Below the pieces are notes generated by a model that made no database searches, was not told the origin of the DNA, and saw only the letters and a list, made by a program, of their open reading frames with translations. Both the position numbers and the translations under genes were made by a program. A stretch of 30,229 bases of DNA from Chloroflexota bacterium (GTDB taxonomy: Bacteria; Chloroflexota; Dehalococcoidia; Dehalococcoidales; RBG-16-60-22). Shown here piece after piece: positions 15,126-22,635 of this stretch. Each line of letters starts with the position of its first letter. Position 1 is the first letter of the stretch. Location of the stretch: contig JACZSH010000005.1 in NCBI GenBank assembly GCA_022574315.1, forward strand, positions 1-30,229, written 5' to 3'.

Positions 15126-15623
15126 CTATCCTCCTCCCGTACCAAGCAGGATTACCACCGGCTTTTGCGTTTCATTGGCCTCTTTGAACCCCCGGGAAAC
15201 TGCCTGGACATCATTTTCGCTCTCTACCAGGTAATGCTGGATGCCCCAGGTATCCAGCATCGGTTCCAGGAAAATCGCCGCCGAATCGGTCAGTGGTTTA
15301 TCCCGCCGCCAGCCGCGATAGCCAATCATCATCAGCAAGGGCAGATGGAGGTCCAGAGCCAGCCCTCTTATCGAATCACCCGCCTCGAAAAAGCCGGTGT
15401 TCTGATGCAGCACGACCGGTGTTTTGCCGCCCAGTAAAAGGCCGGCAGCGATGGCCACCGCCTCGCCTTCCCGGCATATCGGGACAACGGTTAAACCGTC
15501 CTGCGTCATGGCCGCTTCATAAACGGAGTTACTCTCTCCATCCGGCAGGCCGACCACATGGGTTACGCCGCATTTCCTGAGCTCCCGGACGATTTTATCC
15601 GCGGTCGATGTTTTTATGTCCAT
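15126..15623 (-). CDS. TPP-dependent 2-oxoacid decarboxylase alpha subunit, sulfopyruvate decarboxylase (ComD)-like
   Basis: This 165-residue protein is the pyrimidine-binding half of the same enzyme. It has VVGLPDGESNSVYEA at about 23-37, then CREGEAVAIAAGLLLGGKTP, whose Glu (52 or 54) activates the thiamine ring. LHQNTGFFEAGDSIRGLALD, then PLLMMIGYRGWRRDKP, match the ComD and phosphonopyruvate decarboxylase N-domain. The ATG at 15623 has only a weak site (AAGAAG). A good promoter lies at 15668-15696. The gene ends 2 nt before the beta subunit, ensuring 1:1 expression. No coenzyme M synthesis gene (comA, comB, comC) is visible, so a role in organosulfonate or phosphonate breakdown is as plausible as biosynthesis. 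Confidence 0.82.
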   Translation of the reverse strand: MDIKTSTADKIVRELRKCGVTHVVGLPDGESNSVYEAAMTQDGLTVVPICREGEAVAIAAGLLLGGKTPVVLHQNTGFFEAGDSIRGLALDLHLPLLMMIGYRGWRRDKPLTDSAAIFLEPMLDTWGIQHYLVESENDVQAVSRGFKEANETQKPVVILLGTGGG

Positions 15624-15667
15624 CGTTGCCCACTTCTTTTCATCATATGAATTAATTGGTCGTCATC

Positions 15668-15696
15668 ATAATATCAGTTGTTTCTCTAAAGCTCAA
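15668..15696 (-). promoter_or_regulatory. Promoter of the ComDE-like operon
   Basis: On the minus strand, TTGAGC (complement of 15691-15696) and TATTAT (complement of 15668-15673) are separated by 17 bp. The -10 box is 44 bp before the ATG at 15623. It begins just after the stop of the upstream lipoprotein gene, so the decarboxylase pair can be expressed on its own. Confidence 0.6.
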
Positions 15697-15708
15697 CCAC
15701 GCAATCCG

Positions 15709-16938
15709 TCACGGTACGCTCAGGGACAGGTCCTGCCGGCTGGTCATCGAAGCCACCGTCTCCAGAAACTCTTTCAGGGAAGCACTCTGGTTCCTCAGTT
15801 CTTTCATTTCGAAGCCGATGGGGCTGATGGAGGTTGGTTTGTCGGCATAGGTGCCGTGGAAGGCAAAATAGGCCTGGTTGAGTTTTCTGATGTAATAGCC
15901 CTTTTCAGCGAGAAACTGCCGCTTCTGTTCCATGAATTCTTCCGCCAGCTCTATCTCTCCCTGAGCAAGGTAATTATCCACGGCTCTTCTTATCTCTCTC
16001 ATCTCTCGATTTAAGTCAAATTCAGGCTCTACCCGGTCAGCCTGGTCTTCGTTCCGTGCATCGCCGGCATAATATTTTTCATAAACGGCGGAGCCAATCT
16101 CCTTGCTGACTATTCCGGCTAGCGTCTCGTTCATTACGGCAATGTCATAGTTGCGGGCCAAGCCGGTTAAATCAAGTAGATAGAGAAATCCCAGGGGTTT
16201 AAAAGCAAGGTATTGATGCAGCCACTCCTCGGTGGCGGTATCAACCATAAACGGCAGGTCAGCCCGGCTGGTGACGATTGTCGGGTACGTTCCCCCAAAA
16301 CCACCCAGTTCTATCACCAGCGACGAGATTCCCATTTCATCGGCCTGCGCTTCGATGTTCTCCATTTCCTCCAGGCGGATATCCTGCCGCAGAGTGACTT
16401 CTCTTATGCTTTCTATCCGGTCGCGTGGTGATACCACCAGCAAATGCGGCGGCTTATCCAGGTTAAAATTCAACGGTGGGAAACTGATTTCCGATTTGAT
16501 ATATTTTTGAAAAGGGTGATAGATACCCTGCTCTGTCAAAATATCCCGTATCTGTCTTTCAATTATTTTTTCGGTTGTTTCCGCCCGGGCCAGTTTTTGC
16601 GACCGGACTTCGGCCATTTCTTTTTCTATTGAAACCAGGTCTCCCGTCTTGTTCCCTGTCTGTATCGCCTGTAATTCCGATTCCAGGGTTTTCATCCGAT
16701 CGACCAGCGTAAAATATTCGGGTACCGGATTATTTCTGCTTTCACCTTCAAAAGCTTCCCCTGAACCCGCCCGCTCTTTATTACCAAACAGGTTATCAAG
16801 TTCCCATCTGACGATACTGAAACGGTAAGGTTTCACAATCGTGTCCAACCGCGAATTAAAGTTTTTGTCGGTGGTACAACCCGCCATCCCCAAACTAAAT
16901 AACATCACACTCAAACTTATGATCAGCCCAGTTTTCAA
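15709..16938 (-). CDS. Unrecognised lipoprotein with coiled coil and a degenerate metalloprotease-like motif
   Basis: I do not recognise this 409-residue protein as a named family. The N-terminus (MKTGLIISLS, hydrophobic core, then GMAGC) gives a lipobox with Cys21, so it should be membrane-anchored outside the cytoplasm. Residues of about 75-135 are charged and probably coiled coil. The central region has a hydrophobic strand (LVIELGGFGGTYPTIV), then TATEEWLHQYLAFKPLG (235-250) and MNETLAGIVSKEIG (269-282). The layout recalls gluzincin HExxH plus downstream Glu, but the first His of HExxH is Glu here (Glu237-Glu238-Trp-Leu-His241), with Asn270-Glu271 30 residues on. The C-terminal third is helical. 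The start is TTG 16938, forced by an upstream in-frame TAG at 16951-16953; its ribosome site is poor. It is transcribed from the promoter at 17010-17038. Confidence 0.75.
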   Translation of the reverse strand: MKTGLIISLSVMLFSLGMAGCTTDKNFNSRLDTIVKPYRFSIVRWELDNLFGNKERAGSGEAFEGESRNNPVPEYFTLVDRMKTLESELQAIQTGNKTGDLVSIEKEMAEVRSQKLARAETTEKIIERQIRDILTEQGIYHPFQKYIKSEISFPPLNFNLDKPPHLLVVSPRDRIESIREVTLRQDIRLEEMENIEAQADEMGISSLVIELGGFGGTYPTIVTSRADLPFMVDTATEEWLHQYLAFKPLGFLYLLDLTGLARNYDIAVMNETLAGIVSKEIGSAVYEKYYAGDARNEDQADRVEPEFDLNREMREIRRAVDNYLAQGEIELAEEFMEQKRQFLAEKGYYIRKLNQAYFAFHGTYADKPTSISPIGFEMKELRNQSASLKEFLETVASMTSRQDLSLSVP

Positions 16939-17009
16939 TTTATCCCAGCCCTAGCCGACTCGCCACGGGAGGTAAAGATCAAACACGTCTGGTAACATGA
17001 AATATTCAC

Positions 17010-17046
17010 GTATAATCAATGCCATACTGGCATAGCAAAATGCCAG
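17010..17046 (-). promoter_or_regulatory. Promoter with overlapping palindromes upstream of the 409-residue lipoprotein gene
   Basis: The minus-strand -35 box is TTGCTA (complement of 17033-17038), the spacer is 17 bp and the -10 box is TTATAC (complement of 17010-17015). The spacer is filled by the inverted repeat ATGCCA-TAC-TGGCAT (17019-17033). A second one, CTGGCAT-AGCAAA-ATGCCAG (17027-17046), shares an arm with it. Three half-sites over a promoter suggest a repressor operator or alternative DNA structures. TGCCATACTGGC here also occurs in the dehydrogenase promoter at 11184-11195. Confidence 0.5.
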
Positions 17047-17121
17047 CCACAATTCAGTTAATGATACCTAACCGGCGCTTAAAAATGAGTATTTTCCCGG
17101 CGAATTCAGTGTTCTTATAAT

Positions 17122-17769
17122 CTAGGTCATCCTGACGACGGTTTTGGCAAGCTCCCAGGCATATTCGTAAACATGCAATCCTTTGCTCATGGCGATTATT
17201 TCACCGTCGTCAACTCCTATCTCACTGGCCATATACTCTTTCAACAGCTGGATGGCGGCCAGGTTCGATGGAAAACCGGCCCATAAATCCCAGGAGCGAA
17301 AGTAGACGACAAAATGGAGTTTATTCTCACGGACCCGGGTATCTATAGCTCTCAGGCAGGGCGGGTCAGACAGAAAAATTGACCTATCGTCACCAACCGC
17401 CATGAAAGCCTGATTGGTATTGTGGCCGTCTTCCCGATACATGCGGATAACTTCGGCTATCTGGGTCTCCAGGTACTGACCGTAGGTATACTGTTCGCCT
17501 TCCTTCCGGTGTGCCGTCATCAGGTAAGGCAAATAGCTTTCCACGTAATCCATGGTGCTGGGCGGGGGAACTCCCTGTGGCACGTCAGGTATTATCGGCC
17601 TTGTTGCCGGATGCTTTATCTTGACGACCACAAATTCAAGCTCTTTACGCCGTTCGCCGGCATAGCTTCCCCGCTCAATCCGGTATTCATACCCTTCGGT
17701 CAGGGTCTTACAGAGACACAGAAACCAGGCTTCAGCTAAGTCTCGCGCTTCGATTAATTCTATCTTCAT
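17122..17769 (-). CDS. Thymidylate synthase homologue, archaeal-like short type
   Basis: This 215-residue protein (start ATG 17769) carries the thymidylate synthase C-terminal core. SDPPCLRAIDTRV holds Cys138, equivalent to the dUMP nucleophile. YFRSWDLWAGFPSNLAAIQLL aligns with the phosphate-binding Arg-Ser, Asp and Asn of ThyA, and GLHVYEY aligns with the His/Tyr that contact deoxyribose. Classical bacterial ThyA is near 264 residues; this matches the shorter archaeal group. It may make dTMP from dUMP with methylenetetrahydrofolate, or act as a related pyrimidine (hydroxy)methylase. TTG 17784 is an alternative start, and neither has a well-spaced ribosome site. It is the last of three minus-strand genes, 39 nt after an unrecognised protein. 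Confidence 0.72.
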   Translation of the reverse strand: MKIELIEARDLAEAWFLCLCKTLTEGYEYRIERGSYAGERRKELEFVVVKIKHPATRPIIPDVPQGVPPPSTMDYVESYLPYLMTAHRKEGEQYTYGQYLETQIAEVIRMYREDGHNTNQAFMAVGDDRSIFLSDPPCLRAIDTRVRENKLHFVVYFRSWDLWAGFPSNLAAIQLLKEYMASEIGVDDGEIIAMSKGLHVYEYAWELAKTVVRMT

Positions 17770-17808
17770 GGTGCGAAATATCAACCCCTTTGGAAGTGTT
17801 TACCGCTA

Positions 17809-18507
17809 TCATTTTTTGAATAAAGCGAAGAATCTATCTTCATATTCAGCAAATAAATCCCAGCGGTCCAGCTCGCTTTTTAATTCGCGGGGGTCGTATT
17901 CTCCCTTAATCGCCCGGCCAAACATGGTTTCGATTCTTATCCGGGCATCTGCCGGCACGCCACCGGAATCGATTTTTAAAAGCCCCCGGGCGTTCATCTG
18001 GGACAGGTTATCCCTCACCGAGTTTCGAGCTACCTCGTAAATAAATTTCATCAGCGAGACGTCCCAGAGTTCATCCTCACCTTTGATGATAGAGGTCAAC
18101 GGGTCACCCCGCTTTTCAATCTCCGTATTCAGTCTATCCACTACTATCCACAGCCTTTCCGCGACGATATTAAGTTGCTTGGGCTCATTACGATAGGTAT
18201 AAAAGAGTCCCGGAGCGTCCGGGCCGTACGTCCCGAGGAGAGAACTAAAGTACTTTTTAGCTTCCAGACTGAAACCATCCAGGCGGGAAAGATAATACGG
18301 GGTTACAATTCTCGGCCTTTCGGCAATTACCCTCCCCTCTCTTATCACGGTTTCGTCTTTACTGCGCGTGAACTCAGTGTAAGACGGTTCGGTGACCAGA
18401 TAGTAATAGATATTGGTAGTGCCAAAAGTGGACAGGCTCTGCTTCGGAGGCCTTAATATTTCGGTGTGTCTGACCGCATATTCAATTCTGTCGTCCTGGG
18501 TACTCAT
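17809..18507 (-). CDS. Conserved-looking protein of unknown function (232 aa)
   Basis: I recognise no family. The protein is soluble, with no signal peptide or membrane helix, and mixed charge. An N-terminal half rich in aromatic residues (FGTTNIYYYLVTEPSYTEF) and an Arg-rich strand VIREGRVIAERPRIVTPYYL lead into a helical C-terminus that ends WDLFAEYEDRFFALFKK. AAGGA lies 6 nt before the ATG. It starts 9 nt after the preceding gene's stop, so the three genes form an operon ending in the thymidylate synthase homologue. The pairing suggests a joint complex with the 197-residue coiled-coil protein, but nothing in the sequence gives a reaction. Confidence 0.75.
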   Translation of the reverse strand: MSTQDDRIEYAVRHTEILRPPKQSLSTFGTTNIYYYLVTEPSYTEFTRSKDETVIREGRVIAERPRIVTPYYLSRLDGFSLEAKKYFSSLLGTYGPDAPGLFYTYRNEPKQLNIVAERLWIVVDRLNTEIEKRGDPLTSIIKGEDELWDVSLMKFIYEVARNSVRDNLSQMNARGLLKIDSGGVPADARIRIETMFGRAIKGEYDPRELKSELDRWDLFAEYEDRFFALFKK

Positions 18508-18516
18508 CTTACATCC

Positions 18517-19110
18517 TTAATCAATAGCCGCTAATTCCTGTTTATATTCGGCCAGCAGTTTCAGGTACTGCGAGTTCAGCTGTGTCTTTACCTTCCGCCA
18601 TTCTTCCTGAAACTGAGGCTGAGATTCGATATCCATGTTGACGTCCGGCATTGAGCCGAGCTGTTGTTTTAGGGCGGCTTGTAAATTAGCGGTAAAATCA
18701 GCTTTTAAAGATTCGTAAGCCTGGTTCCTTTGCTGGTCTCCCTGCCCCTGGTAATGCTCGAAAATGCGCCGGATATTGCTAAAGACGTTTTCCACAGCCA
18801 CTTTATTATTTTTAAGTATTTTTAAACCATCCATGGCTCTTTTATTCTGCTTTTTATCAGCGTCGGTTTGCGGCAGGTTAATATTTCTGAGCAGTACCTC
18901 CGAGGCGCCCTTAACGAGACACTTTTTAATTTTTTCTTCGTACCGGCCGAGTTCGGCGGCCAAATTAATATCCTGGTTCAGGTACCGAACGGAAAGTTTT
19001 TCGCCTTCCGGAATATATTTCCATCGCAGGCGTTCTTCTTCAGTCGCGTCGCCCAGTTTTTGTATCTTATCCAGGGCGATTTCACGGGCACTTTTTATTT
19101 CTTCACCCAT
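18517..19110 (-). CDS. Predicted helical/coiled-coil protein of unknown function (197 aa)
   Basis: I recognise no family. The sequence is almost entirely polar and helical: EIKSAREIALDKIQKLG at the start, a stretch AELGRYEEKIKKCLVKGASE near residue 55, many Gln and Lys, and QFQEEWRKVKTQLNSQYLKL at the end. It has no membrane segment and no obvious catalytic motif. ATG 19110 is preferred over GTG 19113 because GGGAA is 6 nt upstream of the ATG. It heads the three-gene operon, with a perfect TATAAT -10 box about 50 bp upstream. Its partner gene begins 9 nt after its stop. Confidence 0.72.
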   Translation of the reverse strand: MGEEIKSAREIALDKIQKLGDATEEERLRWKYIPEGEKLSVRYLNQDINLAAELGRYEEKIKKCLVKGASEVLLRNINLPQTDADKKQNKRAMDGLKILKNNKVAVENVFSNIRRIFEHYQGQGDQQRNQAYESLKADFTANLQAALKQQLGSMPDVNMDIESQPQFQEEWRKVKTQLNSQYLKLLAEYKQELAAID

Positions 19111-19160
19111 CACCAGTTCCCGATTATTATTTTTGCCGCCGGTCTTACTCCTTATGAAGT

Positions 19161-19166
19161 ATTATA
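19161..19166 (-). promoter_or_regulatory. -10 box of the three-gene thymidylate-synthase-homologue operon
   Basis: ATTATA on the plus strand reads TATAAT on the minus strand, 50 bp before ATG 19110. The matching -35 at 17-bp spacing is TTTAAG, which is weak, so the promoter may need an activator or is only partly recognised. Confidence 0.45.
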
Positions 19167-19184
19167 CTAGATACCACAAAAAGC

Positions 19185-19349
19185 TTAAAGAACCGTTATC
19201 TCCACCATATCAATGAGCCGTCCAGACTTTCCAGGCAGAGAAACCATGGTGGCGGTATATTTGCCGGGGAGCTATAGCCAGGGAACCGGCCCGGTTATTT
19301 CCTGGGGATAGTAAGCAGAGATGGCTGGAGAATATCCACAACCCGCAGC
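19185..19349 (-). pseudogene. Possible gene remnant with an in-frame stop, downstream of cimA
   Basis: The minus-strand frame reads protein-like for about 53 codons. A Tyr/Pro-rich part (SAYYPQEITGPVPWL) is followed by one TAG (19272-19274), then LPGKYTATMVSLPGKSGRLI and a short acidic end before TAA at 19185. There is no plausible start codon or ribosome site. The phrase looks like the C-terminal end of a beta-rich surface protein broken by a nonsense change, but I cannot name the family and it may be chance. A hairpin (19278-19305) lies inside it. The rest of the 253-nt gap between cimA and the next operon holds only the -10 box. Confidence 0.3.
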
Positions 19350-19366
19350 CTAAATAAACGGGCGTC

Positions 19367-20974
19367 TTACGGTTGTCCGGACTGTTCAGCGGGCATATGC
19401 TTTATCAGCCAGTATTCCAGACTATCGACCAGGGCCAACCAGCTTGCCCCGATAATGTTGGCCGAACTGCCAACGGTTCGCCATTCGTTGACACCGTCAC
19501 TGGACTCGATAAGAACGCGTATCTGAGACTCGGTACCGACGCTTTCTTCAAGAATACGAACTTTATAGTCAACCAGCTTAACCTTGGCCAGACTGGGATA
19601 GAATTGTAATAATGCTTTGCGCAAAGCCAGGTCCAGGGCGTTAACCGGTCCATTACCTTCCGCCGCGGTATGCATTATTTCATTATCTACTTTTACCTTG
19701 ACCATTGCTTCGGATAACATTTCTTCCAAACCTTTACGGGCAGACGGGCGCCGTTTCCTTTCCACCACCACCAGAAAGTCAACCAGTTCAAATAAAGGTT
19801 TATAATCGGGCCTGGAGCGCCGCAATAAAAGTTCGAAAGACGCCTCCGCACCTTCATATTGAAAGCCGTGGCTTTCCATGTCTTTAACTTGCGCTAACAG
19901 CTTACGCACCTCTTCTTTTTGCGAGGACAGCTCTAATCCCAATTCCTGCGCTTTGTGGATGATATTTTTTTGCCCGGATAATTCTGATACCAGTACCCTT
20001 GGTTCATTACCAACTTTACCCGGTTCTATGTGCTGATAACTTTTCCCCCACTTTGACATCGCCGACGCGTGCATGCCGCCTTTATGGCTGAACGCGCTGT
20101 GGCCAACGTAAGGCAGAAAAGGGTCTGGAATAAGGTTAGCCGTTTCGCTGATGTCGTGAGACACTTCGGTTAGTTTGGCCAGCTGCGCATCAGTGACACA
20201 ATTGATGCCCATCTTGAGTTTTAGAATCGGGATAATAGAGCAGAGGTTGGCGTTTCCACAGCGTTCACCGTAACCGTTGATGGTACCCTGTACCTGTGTC
20301 GCCCCGGCCTGGATGGCGGCCAGGGTATTGGCAACGCCCAATCCGCTATCATCATGGGCGTGAATACCGATAGCGACCGAGGTCACTTTCCTGGCCGATG
20401 CCACGGCTGAGGCTATTTCGTCAGGCAACATGCCACCATTGGTGTCGCAGAGCACCAGGCAGTCGGCACCGGCCTGGGCCGCGACTTCCAGCGTTCTTAA
20501 GGCGTAGTCGGGATTTTTCTGATACCCATCAAAATAATGCTCGGCATCAAAGAAAACGGTAAGTCCCTTTTCCTTGAGATATTTGATCGAGTCGGCAATC
20601 ATGCTCAGGTTTTCGTCCAGAGTTGTTTCCAGAACTCGGGTAACTTGCCGATCCGAGCTTTTACCGACAATGGTAGTTATTTTTACGCCACAACCGGCCA
20701 GTGCCAGGAGGTTGGCATCATTTTCAGCTTTAGAACCAGGCCGCCGGGTACTGCCGAAGGCGACCAGCGCCGAAGTGGTGAGGGAAAGTTTTTGGGCTTT
20801 CCGGAAAAATTCGCTGTCTTTCGGATTGGAGCCCGGCCAACCGCCTTCAATGTAGTGAATCCCAAGCTCAGCAAGTTTCCGCACGATGTGCAGTTTATCC
20901 GATACGGACAAGGAGATTCCTTCTCGCTGGGCCCCGTCACGTAGCGTCGTATCGTAAAGCTGGATGGATGACAA
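19367..20974 (-). CDS. cimA: (R)-citramalate synthase
   Basis: CimA condenses pyruvate with acetyl-CoA to citramalate, the first step of threonine-independent isoleucine synthesis. It has 535 residues. An HMGL-like TIM barrel starts with IQLYDTTLRDGAQREGISLS, whose RDG metal/substrate motif is followed by GWPGSNPKDSEFF, a CimA rather than LeuA feature. HAHDDSGLGVANTLAA gives the metal-binding His pair, and NGYGERCGNANL closes the barrel. A LeuA-type C-terminal regulatory domain spans about 400-525 and would bind isoleucine. The start is TTG 20974, 3 nt after the leuB stop, with GAGG inside the leuB end 7 nt upstream. As last gene of the ilv-leu operon it shares LeuC, LeuD and LeuB, which convert citramalate to 2-oxobutyrate. 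Confidence 0.95.
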   Translation of the reverse strand: MSSIQLYDTTLRDGAQREGISLSVSDKLHIVRKLAELGIHYIEGGWPGSNPKDSEFFRKAQKLSLTTSALVAFGSTRRPGSKAENDANLLALAGCGVKITTIVGKSSDRQVTRVLETTLDENLSMIADSIKYLKEKGLTVFFDAEHYFDGYQKNPDYALRTLEVAAQAGADCLVLCDTNGGMLPDEIASAVASARKVTSVAIGIHAHDDSGLGVANTLAAIQAGATQVQGTINGYGERCGNANLCSIIPILKLKMGINCVTDAQLAKLTEVSHDISETANLIPDPFLPYVGHSAFSHKGGMHASAMSKWGKSYQHIEPGKVGNEPRVLVSELSGQKNIIHKAQELGLELSSQKEEVRKLLAQVKDMESHGFQYEGAEASFELLLRRSRPDYKPLFELVDFLVVVERKRRPSARKGLEEMLSEAMVKVKVDNEIMHTAAEGNGPVNALDLALRKALLQFYPSLAKVKLVDYKVRILEESVGTESQIRVLIESSDGVNEWRTVGSSANIIGASWLALVDSLEYWLIKHMPAEQSGQP

Positions 20975-20977
20975 TTC

Positions 20978-22072
20978 CTAACCTCGCAATCTGGCGACAA
21001 CCAGGTCGCCCATTTCTTTCGTCCCTACCTCTTTTTTACCTTCGCTCATTATGTCGTAGGTACGATAGTCTTCCCGCAGCATTTTCGCGACCGCGTCTTC
21101 GATTGCCTGTGCTTCCGCCGCCAGACAAAAGGAGTACCTGAGCATAAAAGCGGCACTGAGAATGGTGGCGATAGGATTGATTATGTTAAGGCCGGCACGG
21201 CGCGGCGCGCTGCCATGACTGGGCTCATACAGGCCGAAGATACGAGTATTTTCTTGCGGGACCCCCGCCAGGCTGGCGGAGGGCAGCATGCCTAAAGAAC
21301 CAGCCAGCATGGATGCCTCGTCAGTTAGAATATCGCCAAAGGTATTTTCCGTAACCACGACATCCAGATGCCCCGGATTCTGAATCAACCTCATGGCGCA
21401 GGCATCGACCAGCATGTGTTCCAGTGCAACATCGGGATAGTCAGCGGCCACCGCTTCGGCCACCTGCCGCCATAGTCGGGAAGTCTCCAGCACGTTGGCT
21501 TTGTCCACGGAGACGAGCTTCTTTTTCCGGCGCCTGGCCAACTCGAAGCCCACTCTCATAATACGCTCGATTTCTTTTTCCGAGTAAGTCATCGTATCGA
21601 CTGCCTGCCAGCCGTCGGCTGTCTGCCACCGTTTTTTGGGCTGGCCGAAGTAAAGCCCTCCGGTCAGTTCACGGATAAAGATAAAATCCACTCCTTTAAT
21701 GACCTGTGGTTTCAAATTAGTGGCATCGACCAGTTCCGGGAATACCTTCACCGGTCGTAAGTTTGCGAATAAACCCAGGCTCTTCCGTATACCCAACAGA
21801 CCGTCTTCAGGCCTAATCTTGGCCGAAGGGTCATCCCATTTGGGACCACCCACCGCACCCAGTAACACGGCCTCGCTTTCCCGGCACATCTTCAGGGTCT
21901 CCGGCGAAAGCGCCGTTCCCTGCTCGTCAATGGCAATGCCGCCAATCAAACCGTATTGCAGGTTTAAGTTATGGCCATACACTTCGCCGACTGACTGCAG
22001 AACCTTAATAGCTTCGGTGATGATTTCCGGGCCGACACCGTCTCCGGGTAATACTGCCAGATTAAGCTTCAT
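20978..22072 (-). CDS. leuB: 3-isopropylmalate dehydrogenase
   Basis: LeuB oxidatively decarboxylates 3-isopropylmalate to 4-methyl-2-oxopentanoate with NAD+, and probably also 3-methylmalate in the citramalate route. The 364-residue sequence has LAVLPGDGVGPEI at the N-terminus, IRELTGGLYFGQPK (substrate loop), then DKANVLETSRLWRQV with the catalytic Lys/Asp, and the signature NTFGDILTDEASMLAGSLGM. The NAD-selective GLYEPSHGSAP loop follows. AAGGGAG lies 6 nt before ATG 22072. Only one base separates the start from the leuD stop (TAATATG), so translation is coupled. Length and motifs are standard. Confidence 0.97.
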   Translation of the reverse strand: MKLNLAVLPGDGVGPEIITEAIKVLQSVGEVYGHNLNLQYGLIGGIAIDEQGTALSPETLKMCRESEAVLLGAVGGPKWDDPSAKIRPEDGLLGIRKSLGLFANLRPVKVFPELVDATNLKPQVIKGVDFIFIRELTGGLYFGQPKKRWQTADGWQAVDTMTYSEKEIERIMRVGFELARRRKKKLVSVDKANVLETSRLWRQVAEAVAADYPDVALEHMLVDACAMRLIQNPGHLDVVVTENTFGDILTDEASMLAGSLGMLPSASLAGVPQENTRIFGLYEPSHGSAPRRAGLNIINPIATILSAAFMLRYSFCLAAEAQAIEDAVAKMLREDYRTYDIMSEGKKEVGTKEMGDLVVARLRG

Positions 22073-22073
22073 A

Positions 22074-22574
22074 TTAGACTCCCTTGCCCGCTAATCTTTG
22101 CCGGGTAAACTCAATAAGTCCGCCGGCCGAAATTAGCTCGGCCATAAATTCCGGGTAGGCCGCGGCGGTAAAAGTCTTACCTCTGGTCAAGTTATTAATC
22201 GTACCGGAAGCCAAATCCACTTCCAGGACATCGCCCGCCTCGGTATTGTCTACCGCGTCCGCAGATTCAAGCAATGGCAGACCGATATTAATGGCATTTC
22301 GGAAAAAGATACGGGCAAAGCTTTTGGCGATGACACAGGCTATGCCTACTCCTTTCAGCGCCATCGGGGCATGCTCCCGCGATGAGCCACAGCCAAAATT
22401 AGTCGTCGCGACGACAATATCTCCGGGTCGAACCCGGGTTAAGAAATCCGGGTCAACGTCTTCCATGCAGTGACGGGCAACTTCTTCGACGGTAGTAAGG
22501 TTCAAATAACGTCCCGGGATGATGGCATCCGTGTCAAAGTCAGCCCCATATTTGTGCACGGTACCTTTCAGCAT
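22074..22574 (-). CDS. leuD: 3-isopropylmalate dehydratase small subunit
   Basis: LeuD is the swivelling small subunit that completes the [4Fe-4S] isomerase with LeuC. It moves the hydroxyl of 2-isopropylmalate to position 3 and probably also serves citramalate. The 166-residue protein is the short, archaeal-like LeuD type. It has KYGADFDTDAIIPGRYL at the N-terminus, then TNFGCGSSREHAPMALKGVG, the substrate-recognising GSSREHA loop, and SFARIFFRNAINIGLPLL. GGAGGT lies 9 nt before ATG 22574. The gap to leuC is 420 nt and holds a decayed gene, unlike the tight junctions elsewhere in the operon. Confidence 0.96.
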   Translation of the reverse strand: MLKGTVHKYGADFDTDAIIPGRYLNLTTVEEVARHCMEDVDPDFLTRVRPGDIVVATTNFGCGSSREHAPMALKGVGIACVIAKSFARIFFRNAINIGLPLLESADAVDNTEAGDVLEVDLASGTINNLTRGKTFTAAAYPEFMAELISAGGLIEFTRQRLAGKGV

Positions 22575-22635
22575 TTAACCGTTACCTCCTTTTATGTCTC
22601 AATACCCCGCTTTTTTACTGCTGATACAATCAATG

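Noticed and set aside
19272..19274. In-frame TAG read as pyrrolysine
   Set aside because: There is no start codon for the frame, no Pyl machinery in the window, and the sequence is not an MttB-type methyltransferase.
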